60,000 nt of DNA from Antedon mediterranea. Its lineage: Eukaryota > Echinodermata > Crinoidea > Comatulida > Antedonidae. The stretch covers positions 23,499,201-23,559,200 of the forward strand of contig NC_092670.1 of NCBI RefSeq assembly GCF_964355755.1. The letters are read 5' to 3'. The position numbers and the translations under genes are program-made. This document shows, piece after piece, positions 12,201-21,200 of the stretch. The notes beneath the pieces were generated by a model that was not told the DNA's origin, made no database searches, and worked only from the letters and a program-made list of their open reading frames with translations. Within the stretch, counting starts at the first letter, position 1. Every line of letters starts with the position of its first letter.

Positions 12201-15200
12201 GTAAATCATTAGATGAGGTTAGTAATTTTGCTCATTCAATAGCAAAAAATTGTATGATGGACAACTGGACAAACTCTCTTATTTTAGATATTTTGGAGGT
12301 ATTTAAATTTAAAACTAATTACAAAACTAAAATTCCTATACTTATACTAAAGTATAAAGCAAAGATTTTTATTACTAGGAATAGTGACAAACAAATTGAA
12401 ATGCTACATACTAAAATAATTATTGAATAATATTTTACAGATGCTTCGTATAGATATCACATCAATGGGTCCAGAAATAGACCAAGCCATTATAGACACT
12501 GCAGTTTGTGTACATTTTTCACCATTGAAAGCATGTCAGCTTTTAGTGATGACATCTACCAATAGATTATTGAGACTCGATTCAAGATCAGGTCGACTTA
12601 TGAATGAGGTATGGATGAAAAAAATATATAAATAATGTCAAATTGATAATTTTACTGACATTAAATTTGATGAAATATGTTAAAATATGAGCGCAAAACG
12701 TTGATGTACGCCATCATATGACCTGATGCATGTACGCTTATAGTGCTGCTGAGTTGTGCCTATATGTGTCATACAGTGACTGTGATGTGCTAGTACACCG
12801 GAGTAACCCCCTACTCGTCTCGAAAGATGTACTAGGTTTTTTAAAGTGCACATGAGCTGGATGTGTACACTGTACCTACACTTTCCGCAGCATAATCGAT
12901 AATTAACTGATAAACTGCCTGTGGAAATGGAGTTTAACCGATTCCACTCGAGAAAAATTAACCGAAAATTATCTCATTCAAATCAGATAATTATCGGATA
13001 ATTGTGATAAATTTTAACCTTTGACCTGAAAGACAAATTGTTTCGATGTGATTGGTCCTTTGGTTGTTTGGTAATGTGCATTTTATTGGTTAAAAAACCC
13101 GGCCTATGGGAGCAAGCTGTTATTCTGGTTACTAATTCTTAATCCAAACAAATATTTTATAAGCTATACTTTCTTTGTAAGATTATGAGATTCTTAATTT
13201 TTTTCACTTTCAGATTTCCCATATCCATAGATCAGGATGTTCCTCAATTGATGTTATTTCTAATTGTCGTCACCTAGCAACAGCAGGTGACAAGGTCATA
13301 AAGATCTGGGATTATCACATGCGATTGGACATTAACTTTCAAGTGAGCGTCATGTTTTATGACATAATCATTCGTGATGATGTCATCATTCTTGATGATG
13401 GCATAAAGTAATAATTCCTGATGATGTCATAATCATTCTTGATGATGGCATACAGTAATAATTCTTGATGATGGCATACTGTAATAATTCTTGATGATGG
13501 CATACTGTAATCATTCTTGATGTCATAATTATTCTTGATGATGTTATACAGTAATAATTCCTGATGATGTCATAATCATTCTTGATGATGGCATACAGTA
13601 ATAATTCTTGATGATGGCATACTGTAATCATTCTTGATGTCATAATTATTCTTGATGATGGCATACAGTAATAATTCCTGATGATGTCATAATCATTCTT
13701 GATGATGGCATACAGTAATAATTCTTGATGATGTTATAATTAAATCATTCTTGATGTCATAATCATTCTTGATGATGGCATACAGTAATAATTCCTGATG
13801 TCATAATCATTCTTGATGATGGCATACAGTAATAATTCTTGATGATGTTATAATTAAATCATTCTTGATGTCATAATCATTCTTGATGATGGCATACAGT
13901 AATTCTTGATGATGTCATAATCATTCTTGATGATGTCATAATCATTCTTGATGACACAGTTATTGTCAAGAAATTTAATCCTAACATGATAGCATGTGTT
14001 TCATTTCTTGTAGCACTTGCTTCCGTACTTGAAGTTGATAGTGAACATTTTAAAAACTATTACTGCATTGCTTTCAGGTGTTTATTGGACATTCAGAAGA
14101 TATTAAGAAGTTGATGTTCTCACCAGATGCTCTGTCACTTATCAGCGTTGGTGAAGCTATTTTTGTCTGGGACTTCTTTGGTTATGGTAGAGAGGCATCA
14201 CCTAAAGAGTATGTACCTTTAATATCTATTCAGGCAGTAATATTAAATCTACATTTTGTTAATACTTAATTTTATAAAAATATTTATAATTTTTTTAAAG
14301 AGGAAGAACACCAACCAAGAACCTTCTTCCGCAAAGTGTTGATGCAGGTAAGCAAAATTATTTCTAATTTCATATTCAATAATATGTACAGATTTTTTTT
14401 TCAATTTTGTGAATGAAATTAAATAGACTACCAGAAAGTGTTTGATAAGAGTAAAGAATAATAGTGTTTGAAGGATAACCTCTATGGTCTAGAGGTATGA
14501 TTGACAGGCTAGTGAACTGGAGTCCCACCAGAGAATTACTTGAGTATTGAATGGACTGAGTATAAAGTACAATTTACATTCAGAGTAGTACAAAAATCTG
14601 CTAACCTTGATAGTATACTGTAGTATTATCAGAATTGTTCCAACTTATTTATTACAGGTAGTATTTCATTTCAAAGTCCTGTACGAAGAAGTCTAAATCT
14701 TGGAAACAGTCTAGTACCAAGAAAGGGCGCCCCCAAACCAACAAAGCCAGATAAGTTGGATGACTTCAGTGCAATGCACATGATAGAAAATACTGGTATG
14801 AATTTTTACGTTTTTAGAATCTGTCATCTTGAATATAGCTTTTAATTTAAATATCTGAATGTGAAATCGTATGTTTCTCAAATCAACTATCTCGCAGAGC
14901 ATGTTACATGGTACAGTAGAACTCCTATTAAGGAGACACTTTTGTGCCCCAGGAAAGTAGAGTTGTTGGTAGGTGTTGGCCCTAGTGTTAAAATAATATT
15001 ACCTCTCAATCATTTCATGAGAAAGGCTCCAAATAAGGACTTCTACTGTATTTATTTTGTGCTTTTTTAAAATAGAAGAAAGTGACACTGGACAGTCTGT
15101 AGAGGTTCTGTTTGGAGCAGAATTGGAAAGCAGGACAGAAGAAGAATTTTCAAGAACAGAAAATGTAAGTTCAAGTTTAAACACTTTTCCAAATGAGATT

Positions 15201-18200
15201 TTACCCAGCAATGTCTCCAGGACTTTCACTTTTTCTACTAAAATATTTCGTAGAGAAAATATAACATAGTTATTAGGCCTGTTTGAGTACATACATAACT
15301 TTAAATAAATACTATAAATTAATATTATTTATTAATTTTAAATTTTGAAGGAAATAAGTACATTACTATTGATTATTTTTGTCTTTTAGGAAGATCTAAT
15401 AGCTGAAACACTAGGTCATAGTAGAATATCAAAACACCCAACAACTACAGAAGATGAAGATGATTTGGTACTTGTGTGCCTAGAAAGTAAAGAGAAGAAA
15501 AAGATGAAAAATAATGTTGTGAAAGATGCAAGACCACGTCCAGATGTCACTGTTTTGAAAATGGAGAAATTACCACCTGCACATAGGCACTTTATACGAA
15601 GAGAGAATGATTCTGTACTTGCTCAGGTAATTTTGGTGGCAGAAATTAAATACAGTAGTACACTTCTTTTGGACAATCCTATTACATATTTATCAGCAAT
15701 CACTTGAACATATCTAAATGGTTTGAACCTTGTTTTGATACATAACAATAAACCAAATTAATGTTTTTACTTTAAATTTTAGCGAAGATACATAGCTCCT
15801 CCCAATCAGGCAGGCTTAAAATTAAAATCTGTGATTGGGTACAATGGTAATGGGCGTGGCAACATGGTCTGGCAAGCTGATACTGGACTGTTTGCATACA
15901 CTAGCGGGTGTGTCGTGATCTTAGAGGATTTAAACACCGGATCTCAGAGGCATTTGATAGGTAATGTTACAGCATGTTCAGATTTTAGGGCGTATTATTT
16001 TTACCCGGTTAAGTTGGTTACCTACCCATCAAATTATCAATAATTGGTCCATAAGCCAACTTAGCTGGTAAATTTACCTGAACGCTCCCATAGAAAGTTA
16101 TGTTTGTCTCCATCACCATAATAGAATTTTTTAATAAACCTCTTGTATTATATATCTATAGGCCATGTTAGCGAGATTTCCACCCTAGCTTTACAGAATG
16201 ATAGCCAATTGCTAGCCTCAGCTTCTGGTGCAAGTGGCTTAACAAGTAGCCAGATATGCCTGTGGGATGTGCAAGGAGCAGTGTGCAAGAAGGTGCTTTC
16301 TTACCATGAATATGATATAGTGTGCCTAGCTTTCTCTAGAGATGATAGGTTTCTATTATCAGTGGGTAAGTATTTTTTTTTAGATTAGTATATTTAGATT
16401 AATTGATGCTAGGTGTTTAAATTCAATGATTTGCTGAATATTATTAACTGCATTAAGATAATGAAGAAGAATTACTTTCGTTTGTGTATGACATTGAAGT
16501 CTATGTAATGTTGTTTCATCCTGTTGGTGCAGTAGCCACTGCTTACTTGGGCTTGAATCTAACCTTAGCCATCAGCGCAAGCTTGGTTGTCTGGAGATAT
16601 GAATGCAGTCCCACTCAAGAACTACTTGCAAATTTTGTTCGTGTTTTGTGTTCTCAATTTTCTTAAAGAAATTACGTAGTAGTGTAAACATCTGACCAAT
16701 TATAATATTATTTAATTGTTTAGGTGACTATCGTGAACGTGCAATTGTCATCTGGAATATGATGGACTACAGCGTAATCACTGCATCAAAAACAGCGTTA
16801 CCAGTGCATGCTGTACAATGGGATCCTTATGCTACAAATGAATTTGCAACAGTTGGTGAAAAGAGCACGATGCTGTTTTGGCTCTTAGATGAAACTCAAG
16901 AACGATATAACTTAAATGTACATGAGGCTACTATACCAGAGGAATTACTAACTTCAAGACAAAAAGTAATACTTATATTGTATTTTACTAATTTTATTAT
17001 TTAATTCCTTTTGTATTCTTCTGATTGGTCCAAAACCTATTCCTCTGATTGGTCTAATATCCTATTCTTCTGATTGATCAAATATCCTATTTCTTTGATT
17101 GGTGGTACATTTAAATCCCTTGATTGATCCAATATTTTATTCCTCTGATTGGTCAAATATTATATTTTCTGATTGGTCCAATATATTATACCTTTGGATA
17201 GTCCAATATCTTATTTCTCTGATTGGTCTAATATTGTATACCTTTTATTGGTCAAACAATATTCCTGATGAGTCCACTATTCCTCTGATTGGTCTAATAT
17301 ACGGCTTTACCACGTTGAAACACCGGTTCTCGTCAGATCACCGAAGTTAAGCGACGTTGGGCCTGGTTAGAGCTTGGATGGGAGACCATCTGGGAATAAC
17401 GGGTGCTGTATACGGAGCTGGGGTCCCGTTAGGCATTTGAAATCAGCACTGCTGACTCTTATGGCAGCCCCTGTATCTGGTATCTGTCTCAGACCTCTGG
17501 TCAAGGTGGGCACTGGACGAGAGAAGCCCTTGATCAATGTTATGACCAATCAAGGTGCTTTAAACAGTCCTGGATTTGTTTGTATCAAACCTGTTAGTGG
17601 TGGTAATTATCGCTGTTGGTTTCGATTAAATAAAAAAAAAAAATATTGTATACCTTTTCAAACATTATTCCTGATGGGTCCACTATTCCTCTGATTGGTC
17701 CAATATTCCTCTGATTGGTCCAATATTCCATTCTGAACCTCAATAACGTATAATCAATCATTGTTGATAGGTTCACAGTGACGTGTCTCTTACTAGTCTT
17801 CACTATGGTGGTGACAGTGTGCTGTTTGTTGGCACTAGTACAGGAGTTCTGTCGGCCTGGGACACTCGTCACAATACTTGCTTTATGCACTGGGAAGCTG
17901 AAACTTCAGAAATAGGTAAGACATTATAGATTACAATAAGATTATTTGGTACCTTACATACAGAGAGAGACAAACATATCATATCATTCAAAACTTATAA
18001 TTATACAGGAGTGTTGGTTTGTCGGTTTGGTAGCAGTCGCCTTATAACTGGAGGTTGTTCCCGAAATCTGCGTTTGTGGTCAGTCTACGGAGTTGGAGAG
18101 TTACGACTTGATGCTAATAACTTTCCAAATCAGTAAGATTTAAAAAAAAATTATTTTGCAGATTCACATTACATTTTCTACTAAAAGAAGTAATGAAAAA

Positions 18201-21200
18201 TTTGTATTCACTTTAAACCAGGGAAGAGTGAAACCCTGCTTTTAACTATGAGTATTTTTATTTTTTGAAATTTTATTTTATTCAGTTGTCAACCAACAGC
18301 GATGAAACCGCCACTAACAGGTTGAATCTAAACATAATAAACTATAAAATGTATTCAAATAAACAACAAAAACATAAACAAAGATCACAACATTAAAGAG
18401 ATTAAACAATTTTACCCTTAAATACATTTAAACTATCATAAAATAAATCAATATCCTAACAAGTAACCTATTAAATGTGTTAGGTAACCGCTGAAAAATA
18501 CCTCGTTTTGTGCATTCAACACGACCACAAGGAACGTGAAGCAAACACTTGCTGCGAGTACGAGTTGGTATATTCAACTTAAACAAAGCAACAATAGGAC
18601 AATCATTAACGGAATTGAATGAGTTGTATAAAAAAACCATATCAAAAACAACTCTACGATTTTCAAGAGAAATAAGAGAAACATAATAATTAGGACAAGT
18701 GCGAGTAAGGAATCTAATGAATTTGTTCTGAACATTATAAATACGCTGAGATTGAGTACAAGAAATTGAATAAAAAATGACTGAACAGTATTCCAGGTGG
18801 GGGCGCACGACTGAACGGTACAATGATGTTAATGCTCCGCCATTGCCCATGAATCTACAGTTCCTCCATAACAAACCCAGCATTCTATTTGCCTTAGATA
18901 CAACATAATTAACATGTAAACAAAAATTTAACCCAGTCTTCGGTGTCATATGGGTTCAGAGGCAAATTGCTTACTTGATTATTTACTATCTACATGCAAT
19001 TTTAATAGGCCACCTGGAAAAGGATTAGTGATGGAGGATGAAATGCCTCTAGATGGCGCTATTGTAAGTGCATCATTTGATGACACCATGGATATTGGAG
19101 TTGTTGGAACTGATGGTGGAACGCTTTGGTACATCAATTGGGTTGAACGATCATGTGTTAGACTTGTTAGTACCCACTCACAAAAGGTAAAGATTATGGA
19201 TTATTTTTTTATCTCTGATTTCAAACATTTTTCAATTGAGTTGTACAGTGTTTTCAATAAATGAGGATAAAGTATAAAATCACATTTAACCTTATTTTAC
19301 TTTTGATTATTAAGATTCTCATTCATCTTTTTAAACCAGGTCACAGATATTGCGTTTGGTTGTCAAGATTTGTTTGCAACGTCATCACAAGATGGCAGTA
19401 TTCGTGTCTGGTCAATGTCGGAAATGGAACAGACAATTCAGTTTCAAATACAAGATCAGGTACAATAAACCATTGATTTTAATCCAAGTATCTACAACTT
19501 GCCACGCCAGCCTTACACCGTTCATGTGAACATAGGCTTAGATGTATCAGTACATTACTTATGTAAAACTGATTTCAATTTCAGTCTTGTAACTGCATTA
19601 CCTTCAATGATCAGCCATGTGAAAGCACACAAAAGGCAACCTTACCTAAATTGATGGCAGGGTACAGTGATGGCACTCTGAGAGTGTTTGACCTCGCCAA
19701 GGTGGAACTTGTTCTTAAGATGCATCCACATGCTGTAGCTGTCACTGCTATTGCAACCTCTGCAGATGGTAAGATGGGTAAAGTTTATCTGGTTGATCTA
19801 TTCATATTCATTTGTTTCCAATTCAAAGTTGAAGGGTTGAACAGTCATGTCATAATAACCACACTACAATATCCAAGCATTTGGTTTATGACTTTATTTC
19901 ATGTATTATGTAAACAGGTCGTGTCATTTTGTCTGGTGGTCAAGATGGCCTGATTGCGGTCAGTAGTCCAGCCACTGGTATGACAGTGCGGGTCATCAAT
20001 GACCATAAAGGTGCCCCTATCACTGATATAAAAGTCAACATTAAAAAGGTAAGTTATGTTTCAATATAAGTAATAAACATTTACGTTTTGTTATGATGCC
20101 TACGTAAAAATCCCGGTTACCATGCTTTTATTTTCATATGTTCTCCTTTTCATATTACAGGATGCAGATGATATTGGATTTAGAACTCCCTTGTTATGGA
20201 TGGCCGCTAGTGCTGACCGACGCGTCAGTGTCTGGACAGCTGATTGGTCAAGTGATAAATGTGAAATGGTAGATTGGTTATCGTTCCCAGCACCAGCCTT
20301 TGCACCGGATGGAACCATTATAAATAAGGGTGAAACGGTAATGTATAGCTATATTTAATAATATCTGACATATTATATACGTTTTATAAAACAATTAAAT
20401 TCAGTGATCATACATTATGAAAATCTACAGCACCAAATGATTCTTTCTAGTTAACAAACAACATTAATTGCGTTAAATAATTTTTGTATTTCAATGAAAA
20501 AAGGATGTGACATTGTGTTGTCTGAATTATCAAAATCCCAAATATTTCATGGTAATTTTACTTCACAAACAACAAAAGATTATCACCCTATAGTGTAAAA
20601 TACAATGTTTTATCAAATATATAGGCTAATTCAATCTTTTCTTAATTCTATAGAATGAGTATGACTTGCTACCTCCCAGTTTGGTACAGTTTTCATCTGT
20701 GGATCCAGATACTGTGATATACACAGGTTATGGTATGCAGAAACAGATTCAATTCTATAGTTTGAATCAGAAAAAGGTAAGCTACTCATTGGTTTCTTCC
20801 TCGTATTTACTGTATTGCGCATAATGAGAAGGTAGGCTATACCTTACAGTAACATAAATCCATATGCATTTCCATAATATGTACATCACTTAGAGGTTTC
20901 GCAACATTAGGGGCTTTATAAATTCAAAATATTATCATTATATGCAAAAACTATAAAATTAAAATAAATGATTTTTTAAATGTTGTTATTTTAGTCTGCT
21001 CGTAGAACTGCTATAACTCACTGGCCAACCAGTATGGATGTATCTCCTGCTGGACATGTCATAGCTACAGGCTCAACAGGTAAGCCTAGGTTTCTCTATG
21101 TAATATCTAATACGTGGATCAGGAAATCTAGAAAAAAAATAATGTGGTCTTTTACCATAATAGTCAGACAATTTTACTGGCCAATCAAATTTAAATATTG

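Noticed and set aside
13386-13664. 92-codon frame with repeated HHQE-type peptide
   Set aside because: It is a translation of the minisatellite on the minus strand.
16484-16666. 60-codon frame as an extra WDR90 exon
   Set aside because: The exons at 16162-16365 and 16724-16965 join directly in phase across a conserved glycine codon. The frame has no usable acceptor and donor pair that would keep frame.
17301-17415. Functional 5S rRNA gene
   Set aside because: Several positions differ from the canonical gene, one loop base appears missing, and the unit continues into a body with an A-rich tail, as in a 5S-derived SINE. Apparent pairing of the ends uses flanking atat and is not evidence of covariation.
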